Source: Burkholderiales bacterium
Lineage (GTDB): Bacteria; Pseudomonadota; Gammaproteobacteria; Burkholderiales; Burkholderiaceae_C
Length of the DNA stretch: 36,580 bases
NCBI GenBank assembly: GCA_019510465.1
Contig: JAEKKH010000156.1
Span: forward strand, 1-36,580
Direction: 5' to 3'
Shown here: piece after piece, positions 17,299-25,248 of the stretch
Layout: every line of letters starts with the position of its first letter
How positions within the stretch are numbered: the first letter of the stretch is position 1
The notes under the pieces: generated by a model
Database searches by the model: none
What the model saw: only the letters and a program-made list of their open reading frames with translations
Told to the model about the DNA's origin: nothing
Translations under genes and position numbers: made by a program

Positions 17299-17985
17299 GT
17301 CGATGACGAGGCGCCCGCCGCGCAACGCGGGTCCTGCGGGCAACGCGGGGACGCGTCTCGCGCGCCGCGCCACGCGCCTGCGACGCGGACGACAGGCCGG
17401 CTGTCCGCCCGCGCGGTGATGTCGGGATCCAGCGGCCATCCGCGTTTTCGCGCGCGCGAGGTCCCGTCGGCGGAAGCGTTCGCGCCGGGCCGACGCGGTG
17501 CGTCGGAGCGCCGACGGCCTGGCCCGTGCCCGAATTTCGACCCGGCCCACGAAACCCACGACGAATCGAACAAAACCGTCTACTATTCAAACGCGACTCG
17601 AAGCATCGCGACGAGTCGACAGGGAAGTACTGCTCGACAAACAAACAACGACGTCAGGCAATGCCGGGCCGTCGATGCATGCAGTAGCGAGGGTCTGCAG
17701 ACCGTCAACGGTCCCGCAACGGTACGACACGACCGGATCCGGCGTGTGGTGCCGGCGTGCTCGCGCTACAGGCTGGGAGGCCGCATGCAAAGGAAGCTCT
17801 CGACTTCGTCACCGATCCCGACCGGCCGTCCCGGGCGCGGCCTGGTTGACCGCGCCACCTTCCGCCAAGTCGCCATTCCGCGCCTCTGGATCGACCGCCC
17901 GGCGCAACAGGCGGCGCCTCGCGCAGTCGTCCGAGGCGTGTCGACGCAGGTCCCGGACGCACTGAACTGACGTTGGCGCCGGGGG
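17299..17985. other. Long non-coding region upstream of the sensor cluster
   Basis: No protein in any frame of these 687 bp looks real: the open frames are Arg/Pro-rich shadows without family features. The part from about 17560 to 17660 is clearly more A/T-rich than its surroundings and is where a promoter is most likely (TACTAT at 17581-17586 resembles a -10 box, without a good -35). An inverted repeat follows it. The remaining 300+ bp to the first gene would be a long leader. Confidence 0.45.
17594..17618. promoter_or_regulatory. Inverted repeat CGACTCG-N11-CGAGTCG downstream of a -10-like box
   Basis: Perfect 7-bp arms (17594-17600 and 17612-17618) are separated by 11 nt and lie just after TACTAT. 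The spacing would suit a dimeric regulator (arm centres about 18 bp apart) or a small hairpin at the start of the transcript. No regulator family was matched. Confidence 0.35.
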
Positions 17986-19017
17986 ATGCAAGTGCAGGCT
18001 CCGATCCAGTCCCGGTCGATGCGTCGCGGCATCCTGTTCGGCGGCGGGGCGGCCGCCTTGCTGGCGTCGCTGTATGCGCTGGCGCCTCGAAAGGCCGCGC
18101 CCGAACAGCCCAGGTCGAGCGTCCGGATCGCCGTTCCCACGGTGCCGCACGCCGGCCTGATCCACATCGCCTCGGCGCGCGATCTGTTCCGCAGCCAAGG
18201 GCTCGACGTGACCTTGCTGCCCCAGAGCTATGGCAAGGCGGCGGTGGCGGAGCTCCTGCGCGGGAATTCGGATCTGGCCGTCGCCGCCGACGTCCCCGTC
18301 GTCGTGGAGATACTCAAGGGCGCGCCGCTGAGCATCATCGCGGCGGTGGCCAACGCGTCGAACGAACTGGCGGTGCTGGGACGCATCGATCGCGGCATCC
18401 GAACGGCGAGCGACCTGGCCGGGCGCAGGGTGGGCGTGACGCTCGGGACGAGCGGCGAATATTTTCTCTGGGCGTTCCTGGTGCGGCACCGCATCGCGCC
18501 GCAGTCGGTCCAACTGGTCGACCTGCCGCCTTCGGCGCTGATCGGCGCACTGCGCGACGGCCTGGTCGATGCCATCACCGCGTGGCAGCCCGTGCGGCAC
18601 GAGGCCGAGCTGGCCTTCGGCGATCGCGTCGTGTCGCTGCGCGCGCCCGACTCCTATGCGCAGACCTACGTCCTCGTCGGCCGCCAGGACTACGTGCAGG
18701 CCCACCGCGAGCCGCTGGGCCGGGTGTTGCGGGCGCTGCTGGAGGCCGATGCATTCGTCGATGCCGATCCGGCATCGGCCAAGCGCCTGCTGGCCGGCGT
18801 GCTCAAGCTGAGCCCCGAAACCATCGATCCGGCCTGGCAGGACGTGACGCTCGACGTGGAGCAGCAGCAGGCCCAGCTGGTCACGCTGGAGGACGTGGCG
18901 ACCTGGGCGATGACGCGCCACTACGCGCCCAGCCAGACCGTGCCCAACTTCTTCTCGCACCTCGAGCTCGACACGATGCTCGCGGTCAGCCCCGAACGAG
19001 TGACGGTGGTGCGATGA
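17986..19017 (+). CDS. Periplasmic NMT1/SsuA-like substrate-binding protein (orphan)
   Basis: The 343-residue protein has an N-terminal SRSMRRGILFGGGAAALLASLYALAP segment that looks like a Tat or uncleaved signal; an internal ATG at 18019 is a possible alternative start. The body fits the NrtA/SsuA/TauA (NMT1/THI5-like) binding-protein superfamily: VRIAVPTVPHAGLIHIA, ARDLFRSQGLDVTLLPQSYGKAAVAELLRG, DLAVAADVPVVVEILKG, DLAGRRVGVTLGTSGEYFL and DAITAWQPVRHEAELAFGDR. Relatives bind sulfonates, nitrate/bicarbonate or thiamine precursors; the ligand here is not deducible. No permease or ATPase gene is nearby. Its stop overlaps the start of a histidine kinase gene (ATGA), so it most likely presents a ligand signal to that kinase instead of feeding a transporter. 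Confidence 0.85.
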   Translation: MQVQAPIQSRSMRRGILFGGGAAALLASLYALAPRKAAPEQPRSSVRIAVPTVPHAGLIHIASARDLFRSQGLDVTLLPQSYGKAAVAELLRGNSDLAVAADVPVVVEILKGAPLSIIAAVANASNELAVLGRIDRGIRTASDLAGRRVGVTLGTSGEYFLWAFLVRHRIAPQSVQLVDLPPSALIGALRDGLVDAITAWQPVRHEAELAFGDRVVSLRAPDSYAQTYVLVGRQDYVQAHREPLGRVLRALLEADAFVDADPASAKRLLAGVLKLSPETIDPAWQDVTLDVEQQQAQLVTLEDVATWAMTRHYAPSQTVPNFFSHLELDTMLAVSPERVTVVR

Positions 19018-20483
19018 AGATCCGCACCAAGGCCACGATCGCGGCGACGATGATGCTCGGCACGATGGTGCTGATCGCCGCGAGCATCGGCTGGGCCGAT
19101 GCCCAGGTCCGTGCGGCCATCAACCAGCGGCGTCTCAGCGCCGAGATCGCCAGCGCGCTCAACAACATGCGCATGGTGACCTTCGAATTCCTGCTCAATC
19201 GGCGCGACCGGGCGCGGTTCCAGGAGCAGATCGTGTGGGAGCGGCTCGAGCGGCTGTTCGCCAATCCGGTGGCGCTCGACGGCCCGGCGGCCCGCACGCT
19301 GGCGAGCCTTCGCAGCCAGGGGGAACACAGCCATCGCTTGTTCAGCGAAGTCGAGGCGACCTCCGGCGCGGGCACATCCGACGAGGTGCAGCGACGCTTC
19401 GAGGCGCAGCTGTCGAGCCGGATCATGATCCTGCAGCAGAACAGCCTCGTGCAGGCCGAGCAGCTGATCCACGATGCGGGGAACCGGATCGACGACGCCC
19501 AGCGGCGCGTCGTCCAGGTGACGGGGCTGGGACTGGTGGTGATGGCCTTGTTGACCGCCGCGACGGCGTGGCTGTTCCGGCGCGACGTGCTGCGCCCGAT
19601 CGCGCGCCTGGAACTGGCGACCCGCGAGGTCGCCGCGGGCAACTGGTCGTTCGAGCTCGACGTGGGCAGCGCGGACGAGCTGGGCGACATGGCGCGCCAC
19701 TTCGACGCGATGACGCGCGCGCTGCGGGACTCGTTCAACCAGCTGCAAGTCAGCAATCGGGACCTCGTGGTGCTGAACAAGGAACTGGAATCGTTCAGCT
19801 ATTCCGTCTCCCACGACTTGCGCAGCCCGCTGCGCAGCATGGACGGCTTCTCCCTCGCCTTGCTGGAGGACTACGGCGACCGGCTCGACGAGGAGGCCCG
19901 CGACAGCCTGCAGCGCATCCGCGCGGCCAGCCAGAGGATGGGCCGACTGATCGACGAGCTGCTCGGCCTGGCGCGGGTCACCCGGGCCGAGCTGCGGATC
20001 CAGCAGGTCGACCTCAGCGCGATGGCCGAGGAGATCCTCTCGGGCCTGGCCCGGACCGAACCCGATCGGCGGGTGCGCTGGGAGATCGACCGGCAGATGC
20101 GGGTCCGAGGCGACCGCGAGCTGGTCGCGATCGCCTTGCAGAACCTGCTGGCCAACGCATGGAAGTTCACGAGCAAGGTCGAGGAGGCCGTCATCCGCGT
20201 CGGCATGCGCGACGAGGACGGGACGCAGGTCTGCTTCGTCTCGGACAACGGCGCGGGGTTCGACATGGCCTATGCCTCCCGCCTCTTCGGCGCCTTCCAG
20301 CGCCTGCACCACGAGCGCGATTTCCCGGGCACGGGCGTCGGCCTGGCCACCGTGCAGCGCGTGATGCATCGCCACGGCTGGTCGCTGCGAGCGTCGGCCG
20401 CCCTCGGCCAGGGAGCGACCTTCTATTTCCGCCCTACGGAGCAAGTCGATGAACGAAGAGAGCAAGACCATCCTGCTGGTTGA
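19014..20483 (+). CDS. Membrane sensor histidine kinase with HAMP domain
   Basis: The 489-residue kinase has TM1 at about residues 7-27, a periplasmic alpha-helical sensor region of about 140 residues with no recognised domain, TM2 at about 168-188, a HAMP segment (RRDVLRPIARLELATREVAAG onward), a HisKA domain with phospho-accepting His267 in SYSVSHDLRSPLRSMDG, and an HATPase domain with N-box NLLANAWKF, G1 VSDNGAGFD and G2 GTGVGLATV. The SHDLRSPLR form is typical of phytochrome-like kinases that pair with Rcp1-like regulators, and exactly such a regulator follows. The frame is open far upstream, but the ATG at 19014 gives the membrane N-terminus and an ATGA overlap with the binding-protein gene. 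The 3' end overlaps the next gene by 35 nt. Confidence 0.94.
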   Translation: MKIRTKATIAATMMLGTMVLIAASIGWADAQVRAAINQRRLSAEIASALNNMRMVTFEFLLNRRDRARFQEQIVWERLERLFANPVALDGPAARTLASLRSQGEHSHRLFSEVEATSGAGTSDEVQRRFEAQLSSRIMILQQNSLVQAEQLIHDAGNRIDDAQRRVVQVTGLGLVVMALLTAATAWLFRRDVLRPIARLELATREVAAGNWSFELDVGSADELGDMARHFDAMTRALRDSFNQLQVSNRDLVVLNKELESFSYSVSHDLRSPLRSMDGFSLALLEDYGDRLDEEARDSLQRIRAASQRMGRLIDELLGLARVTRAELRIQQVDLSAMAEEILSGLARTEPDRRVRWEIDRQMRVRGDRELVAIALQNLLANAWKFTSKVEEAVIRVGMRDEDGTQVCFVSDNGAGFDMAYASRLFGAFQRLHHERDFPGTGVGLATVQRVMHRHGWSLRASAALGQGATFYFRPTEQVDERREQDHPAG

Positions 20484-20892
20484 GGACAACGACGACGACG
20501 TCGCGCTGACGCTGCGTGCCTTCAAGCGCAGCCACCTGATGAACCCCGTCACCGTGGTGCGCGACGGCGTCGAGGCGCTCGACTTCCTCTTCGCGCGCGG
20601 CGCCTACGCAAACCAGGGCGATGTGCTGCCGACGCTCGTGATCCTCGACCTGAAGCTGCCCAAGCTCGATGGCCTGGGCGTGCTCAAGGCGATGCGCGCC
20701 GATGCGCGCACGTCGCTGCTGCCCACCGTCATCCTGACGTCGTCGAAGGAGGAGCAGGACGTCATCGCCGGGTATTCGCTCGGAGCCAACAGCTACGTCC
20801 GCAAGCCCGTCGATTTCGCCGAGTTCCTGGAAGCCGTCAAGATCCTCGGCATCTACTGGCTCGCGCTCAACCAGGTTCCGCCGCCGCAATGA
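20449..20892 (+). CDS. Single-domain response regulator (Rcp1-like)
   Basis: The 147-residue stand-alone receiver has acidic residues in LLVEDNDDDVAL, phospho-acceptor Asp67 in LVILDLKLPKLDGLG, the conserved Thr/Ser in VILTSSKEE, and Lys in NSYVRKPVDF. The insertion EALDFLFARGAYANQGDVLP before the acceptor strand is characteristic of the Rcp1 subfamily. There is no output domain, so it acts through protein contacts or as a phosphate shuttle to another kinase. It starts inside the end of the kinase gene and overlaps the following hybrid kinase gene by 4 nt, so all four genes of the cluster are translationally linked. Confidence 0.94.
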   Translation: MNEESKTILLVEDNDDDVALTLRAFKRSHLMNPVTVVRDGVEALDFLFARGAYANQGDVLPTLVILDLKLPKLDGLGVLKAMRADARTSLLPTVILTSSKEEQDVIAGYSLGANSYVRKPVDFAEFLEAVKILGIYWLALNQVPPPQ

Positions 20893-22475
20893 CCACCATG
20901 AACGAGCGTCCGATCAGGATCCTCTCGGTCGAGGACTCCGAGAACGACTTTCGCCTCGCCATGCGTCAGCTCCGCAAGGCGGGCTTCGCCCCGGAGGGAC
21001 GGCGCGTGCAGGATCTGCCGTCGCTGCGGCAGGCGCTGCAGGAAGGGCCGTGGGACGCCGTGATCTCCGACTTCAGCATGCCCGGCTTCAGCGGCCTGGA
21101 GGCCCTGGCCGAGTTCCGCAGCGGGGGCCTGGACATCCCCTTCATCTTCGTCTCGGGGACGATCGGCGAGGAGATGGCCGTCGCCGCCATGCGGGCCGGC
21201 GCCAGCGACTACGTCATGAAGGAGAACATGGGGCGTCTCGGGCCCGCACTCGAACGCGAGCTGGCGCAAGTCGCGCAGCGCGTGGCGCATCGGCTGGCGG
21301 AGGCCGAGCTGGTGCGCTTCGAGGCGCAGCTCCACCAGGCCCAGAAGATGGAATCCCTGGGCACGCTGGCCGGCGGGATCGCGCATGACTTCAACAACAT
21401 CCTTGGCGCGATCCTCGGAAACATCGAGATCGCGCTGGCCGATATCGAGCCCGGTCATCCGGCGCAGACGGCTCTCGGCGAGATCCAGCAGGCGAGCCTG
21501 CGCGCACGCGATCTCGTGCGGCAGATCCTGACCTTCAGCCGACGTCGTCCGCAGCAACTCGAAGTCATCGCGCTGAAACCCATCGTGGAGGAGACCTTCC
21601 GCCTTCTTCGCGCGACGCTGCCCGCGGGGGTCGACCTCCGGCAGGCCCTGGCCGACGCGCCCATGCACGTCCACGCCGACGCCACGCAACTGCAGCAGGT
21701 GGTGATGAACCTGTGCACGAATGCCTGGCATGCCCTTCATGACCAGCCAGGCCAGATCGTCATCGGCCTCGATGCCATGGAGGTCGACGCCGCGGACAGC
21801 GGGACGCGCGGCCTCGAGGCAGGCGCCTATGCCCATCTGTGGGTCAAGGACACGGGCTCCGGAATGGACGCGCGGACGCTCGAGCGCGTCTTCGAGCCGT
21901 TCTTCACGACGAAGTCGACGGGCCAGGGGACGGGCCTGGGCCTGTCCGTGGTCCACGGGATCGTCGCGGCGCACCATGGCAGCATCACCGTGGACACCTT
22001 GCCGGGACAGGGCAGCACCTTCCATGTCCTGCTGCCGGCGGCGGCCGAGCCGCTGCCCCTGCCGACGATCCACGAGCGGGCGGCGCTGGTGGCCGCGCAT
22101 GGCGAGCACGTCGTCTACCTCGACGACGACGAGACGGTGATGCTGGTCATGATCCGGATCCTGGAAAGAGCCGGTTATCGCTGCAGCGGATACCTCGATG
22201 CCTCCGAGGCGCTGGCGTCCATCCAGGCCGCGCCGGCGGCCGTCGACGTCTTCATCACCGACTACAACATGCCCGGCCGCTCGGGGCTCGACGTCGCCCG
22301 GGAGGCCGCCGCCCTGAATCCGGGCATGCCCATCGCCATCAGCACCGGCCTCATCACCGACGAGCTCTGCGAAAGAGCCCGCGCCCTGGGCGTGGTGGCG
22401 GTGATCGAGAAGGAGAATGCGTTCCGCGAGATCGTCCCGCTCGTTCGGCGCCTGCTGGAGAACAACGGCACATAG
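20889..22475 (+). CDS. Soluble hybrid histidine kinase, REC-HisKA-HATPase-REC
   Basis: The 528-residue protein has no membrane segment. An N-terminal receiver (about 8-125) carries Asp61 in DAVISDFSMPGFSG. A HisKA domain carries His166 in AGGIAHDFNNILGAI, a form typical of NtrB/PAS-type hybrid kinases. The HATPase has MNLCTNAWHAL, VKDTGSGMD, EPFFTTK and GQGTGLGLSVV. A C-terminal receiver (about 410-525) carries Asp458 in DVFITDYNMPGRSG. With two receivers flanking a kinase it is a phosphorelay node that could integrate the upstream membrane kinase signal. It has no DNA-binding or enzymatic output; a target regulator must be elsewhere. Last gene of the cluster, convergent with the arginase-family gene. 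Confidence 0.94.
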   Translation: MTTMNERPIRILSVEDSENDFRLAMRQLRKAGFAPEGRRVQDLPSLRQALQEGPWDAVISDFSMPGFSGLEALAEFRSGGLDIPFIFVSGTIGEEMAVAAMRAGASDYVMKENMGRLGPALERELAQVAQRVAHRLAEAELVRFEAQLHQAQKMESLGTLAGGIAHDFNNILGAILGNIEIALADIEPGHPAQTALGEIQQASLRARDLVRQILTFSRRRPQQLEVIALKPIVEETFRLLRATLPAGVDLRQALADAPMHVHADATQLQQVVMNLCTNAWHALHDQPGQIVIGLDAMEVDAADSGTRGLEAGAYAHLWVKDTGSGMDARTLERVFEPFFTTKSTGQGTGLGLSVVHGIVAAHHGSITVDTLPGQGSTFHVLLPAAAEPLPLPTIHERAALVAAHGEHVVYLDDDETVMLVMIRILERAGYRCSGYLDASEALASIQAAPAAVDVFITDYNMPGRSGLDVAREAAALNPGMPIAISTGLITDELCERARALGVVAVIEKENAFREIVPLVRRLLENNGT

Positions 22476-22482
22476 CCTCGAC

Positions 22483-22498
22483 GCGGCGCGGTCGCCGC
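22483..22498. terminator. Short GC hairpin between convergent genes
   Basis: GCGGCG (22483-22488), a CGGT loop and CGCCGC (22493-22498) form a perfect 6-bp stem in the 32-nt gap between the hybrid kinase and the arginase-family gene. It has no T-run. It is possibly a bidirectional terminator, but such hairpins are frequent in GC-rich DNA. Confidence 0.35.
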
Positions 22499-22507
22499 GG
22501 CCGCGCA

Positions 22508-23338
22508 TCAGGGCTCGAGCAGCGTGTTCAGGATGTCGAGGCAGGCGCCGGCCGTCCGGTTGTCGTCGTCCTGCTCCGCATGCCAGGCGGAGACGGATAC
22601 GGCAACGATCTCGTGATCGCGCAACGCCCGAAAGAAGGTCGCCATGTCGGCGGCGTTGGGGCCGCGGCGGACGTGGTACTTGAGGGCCGGCATGCGAATC
22701 GGGTCGTCGATGACGTCGGTGTCCCAGTGCAGGTAGATGCGCTCTTGCGGCCCCAGGCGCGCCAGCGCGTCGTCCAGCGAGCAGCGGACGATGGCCGAGG
22801 CCAGGAGCGCCTCGCGTTCGCCCGGATCCAGGTCGCGCGCATCGGCGAGAACGACCTGCTGCGGTGGACAGGGTCGGACGCCGATGGCGGACAGGCACGC
22901 GCGCGTGGCTTGGCTGCGCGGGTCGGGCCCGTCGTCGACCCGCCCGACGAACATCGCCAGCGGCATGCCACCGATGTACTGGGTGCGCGTGCTCGACCAG
23001 GTATGGAAGTCGCCATGGGCGTCCAGCCAGAGCACGCGATCGGGCGGCTGGCCGCAGCGCTGCAGACCCGCCAGCATGCCGAGGGTCGACACGCAATCGC
23101 CGGCGAGGCTGACGGGCCTGCAGCCGCTGCCGGCCAGCGCCGCGACGCGCGCGGCGAGCAGCGCATACAGCCTGCCCAGGCTGCGAAGCTTGTCGACCGG
23201 GTCCTCGATGCGTGCCGCGGGCGGCGGGTCGAGCGTCAGCAGTTCCCATGGATGGCGGTCGACCTCGCGCACGCGGCACAGGCCGTCGCGGCGCTGGCCC
23301 ATCAGGTAGGGCAGCAGGAGCCGGGCGTTCACAACCAT
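22508..23338 (-). CDS. Divergent arginase/agmatinase-family (ureohydrolase) protein
   Basis: This 276-residue protein of the arginase-deacetylase fold would hydrolyse a C-N bond of a guanidino- or formimidoyl-like group if active. Metal-site motifs are mostly conserved: Asp106-Ala-His108-Gly-Asp110 in LWLDAHGDFHTW, and Asp206/Asp208 in HWDTDVIDDP. The usual GGDH ligand motif is replaced by AGDC with Cys82. The usual SFDVDxxDP Ser/Phe is replaced by His-Trp. These changes argue against classic arginase and for a different substrate. The start overlaps the 3' end of the sulfotransferase gene by 10 nt, so it is the last gene of a three-gene operon. Substrate unknown; a modified guanidino compound made or altered by the operon is inference. 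Confidence 0.82.
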   Translation of the reverse strand: MVVNARLLLPYLMGQRRDGLCRVREVDRHPWELLTLDPPPAARIEDPVDKLRSLGRLYALLAARVAALAGSGCRPVSLAGDCVSTLGMLAGLQRCGQPPDRVLWLDAHGDFHTWSSTRTQYIGGMPLAMFVGRVDDGPDPRSQATRACLSAIGVRPCPPQQVVLADARDLDPGEREALLASAIVRCSLDDALARLGPQERIYLHWDTDVIDDPIRMPALKYHVRRGPNAADMATFFRALRDHEIVAVSVSAWHAEQDDDNRTAGACLDILNTLLEP

Positions 23339-24567
23339 GTGCGCGCGTCCATGGAGTAGCCGAGCGCGCCCATCATGTCGCGCACCGGAGGCCGGCGGCC
23401 CAATTCCATGAGCATCGCCCCTCGCTTGTGCCAGCGACTGGGGTGCGGCGGATCGGTCGCCATCCTCACGGGCAACGCGCCCGGGAGCGCCATGGCGGAC
23501 AAGCCCAGGTGGTCGGTCACCCGCTTCAACACCGTGGCGGGACTGGCGACGAAATCCTCGAAGGACACGCGCAGCGAGCAGACGCCACGTCGCAGGATCG
23601 CCTCATGGATGGACGACCACTGGTTCAGGCAGACCTCCTCCAGGGACGTCCGGGTGAATCGTCTCCAGTTGCACGGCAGGTCGAATTTCCACCACTTGCG
23701 GCCGAACGAGACCCGGTCGGAATAGCCCTGGATGGCGAGTTCGCAACCGACCTGGCTGAGGTCGTGCGAGAAGAAGCCCAGCGGATAGAGCCACCCGTCC
23801 ATCAGGCCGTTGACGGACTGCGCATAGCCCCGGGTCAGGTGGATGTAGGTCACCTCGGCGTTGGGGAACAGGCGTTCGTACAGCCCGATGCGGTAGGCGT
23901 CGGAGGGCGACTTGAAGAGCAGCACCGCGTCCCGCGCATCCGACGCGGCGAAGAGGCGGCGCCGGATCGTGGGCATCACGAACGGCGGCTCCTCGATCTT
24001 CAGGGATTCGTCGAAATGATGGCTGGCACCGAGCGTCGCGTTGCCGTCGTAGTAGCTGATCCGCCACGGCTCCTCGCTGAAGACGGACGCGAGGATCAGG
24101 CGCTGCAGGTCGGCCTCGCTGCGGCGGTCTCCGCGGTCGATCTGGCCCAGGGCGGCCTCCAGCGATTGCCCGAGGCGACGATAGGCGTCCGGATCCAGGA
24201 AATGCGAAGGGAACTGCAGGGCGAGCCGGTTCCTCCATTTCCTCTGCAGCGCGGCGGCGTCGAGGATCTGCGGCGACGCAAACGAGATCTCGTCCAGGAT
24301 GCTGCCGGCAAGTTCGGACGCGTTCGCCACGGACTCCAGGCAGTCGCTGTCGGAATTCTGGTTGAAGCCGTTGCCGGACAGTGCCAGCAGCGGGTCCAGT
24401 TCCCCGTCCAGCGACGCGATGCGCGGATGCTGCGCCAGCGTTTCCTTGAAGAGGCTGGAACCGCCTCGTGAACCGCACAGGACGACCACGACCCGTCGAA
24501 TCAGGGAGTCCAGGTTCGTGCCGGGAACATCGCGGCGCGCCTTGATGGTCAACAGCCTGCCGTCCAT
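23329..24567 (-). CDS. PAPS-dependent sulfotransferase family protein
   Basis: The 412-residue protein has the two sulfotransferase signatures. The 5'-phosphosulfate loop is at about residues 26-40 (VVVVLCGSRGGSSLF, a P-loop variant). The 3'-phosphate-binding segment is at about 240-253 (TYIHLTRGYAQSV), preceded by AVLLFKSPSDAYRI. Such enzymes transfer sulfate from PAPS to hydroxyl or amino groups of small molecules, lipids or glycans. The central region (about 60-215) is longer than in minimal bacterial members and has no recognised match; the segment NGLMDGWLYPLGFF may form part of the acceptor pocket. There is no signal peptide, so it is cytoplasmic. It starts 12 nt after the methyltransferase stop and overlaps the arginase-family gene. 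The acceptor is unknown. Confidence 0.82.
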   Translation of the reverse strand: MDGRLLTIKARRDVPGTNLDSLIRRVVVVLCGSRGGSSLFKETLAQHPRIASLDGELDPLLALSGNGFNQNSDSDCLESVANASELAGSILDEISFASPQILDAAALQRKWRNRLALQFPSHFLDPDAYRRLGQSLEAALGQIDRGDRRSEADLQRLILASVFSEEPWRISYYDGNATLGASHHFDESLKIEEPPFVMPTIRRRLFAASDARDAVLLFKSPSDAYRIGLYERLFPNAEVTYIHLTRGYAQSVNGLMDGWLYPLGFFSHDLSQVGCELAIQGYSDRVSFGRKWWKFDLPCNWRRFTRTSLEEVCLNQWSSIHEAILRRGVCSLRVSFEDFVASPATVLKRVTDHLGLSAMALPGALPVRMATDPPHPSRWHKRGAMLMELGRRPPVRDMMGALGYSMDARTWL

Positions 24568-24579
24568 GGCATCGCCGAC

Positions 24580-25248
24580 TCAGCCCGGGGTCATCTCGTA
24601 GACGATGAATTCCTGGCGCCGCGTATCGTCGATCGACTCGCGGGCCAGTTCCGCGACCCGCAGCCCGGCCGATCGCGCCAGCCGCATCGTCGCCTCGATT
24701 TCGCCGAAATTGGACTGCACGAAATAGATCCGGCCGCCCGGGCGCAGGTGCCTGCCGACCCCTTCGAAGAAGCGCGTGTTGACCTTGAAATCCGTGTCCC
24801 ATTGGGACATGGCCACCACGTCATGCGCGGGCTTGTTTCGAAACGGGAGGTTGGCCGTGACGACGTCGAAGCGCTCGTCGCGCAACGCGTCGAACAGGTC
24901 CGACTGCAGCACCTCCATGGTGGCGGCGAAGCCATGCATCCGGGCGTTGTGCGTCGCGCTCCGGACGGCGGCCGGGTTGATGTCCACGCCCACCACCCGC
25001 GACGCCCCGCGATGGCAGGCGAAGACGCCGATGACGCCCGAACCCGTGCCCACGTCCAGCACGCTTTCGCCCGGTTCGATCCGGAAATGCGTGACCAGCG
25101 GCAGGCTGTCGGCGAACGGCCAGAAGGTGTCGGGGTAGACCAGGAACTCCTTGTCCAGGTAGCGGACGGTCCGCCCCTCGGGAGGGACGGACTTGAAGAG
25201 TTTCTGCCGCTCGGTCTGCCATTGATCGGTAAAGCCAGGCAAGTCCAT
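24580..25248 (-). CDS. Class I SAM-dependent methyltransferase (PrmC/HemK-like motif IV)
   Basis: The 222-residue enzyme has SAM motif I VLDVGTGSGVIG (residues 63-74), acidic motif II VVGVDINPAAV, and motif IV TANLPFRNK (residues 131-139). The NLPF variant of NPPY resembles enzymes that methylate planar nitrogens, such as PrmC glutamine or N6-adenine methyltransferases, but the domain is short and lacks PrmC's N-terminal helical bundle. The segment FLVYPDTFWPFADS before motif I may close the active site. The ATG at 25248 was chosen because a strong GGAGGTGG ribosome-binding site precedes it; a longer frame upstream starts inside the leader. First gene of the methyltransferase-sulfotransferase-hydrolase operon. 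Target molecule unknown. Confidence 0.88.
   Translation of the reverse strand: MDLPGFTDQWQTERQKLFKSVPPEGRTVRYLDKEFLVYPDTFWPFADSLPLVTHFRIEPGESVLDVGTGSGVIGVFACHRGASRVVGVDINPAAVRSATHNARMHGFAATMEVLQSDLFDALRDERFDVVTANLPFRNKPAHDVVAMSQWDTDFKVNTRFFEGVGRHLRPGGRIYFVQSNFGEIEATMRLARSAGLRVAELARESIDDTRRQEFIVYEMTPG

Noticed and set aside
17416-17970. Possible gene of 184 codons in the long intergenic region
   Set aside because: Arg/Ser/Pro-rich, no ribosome-binding site, no recognised motif, and base composition at codon positions does not resemble the real genes.
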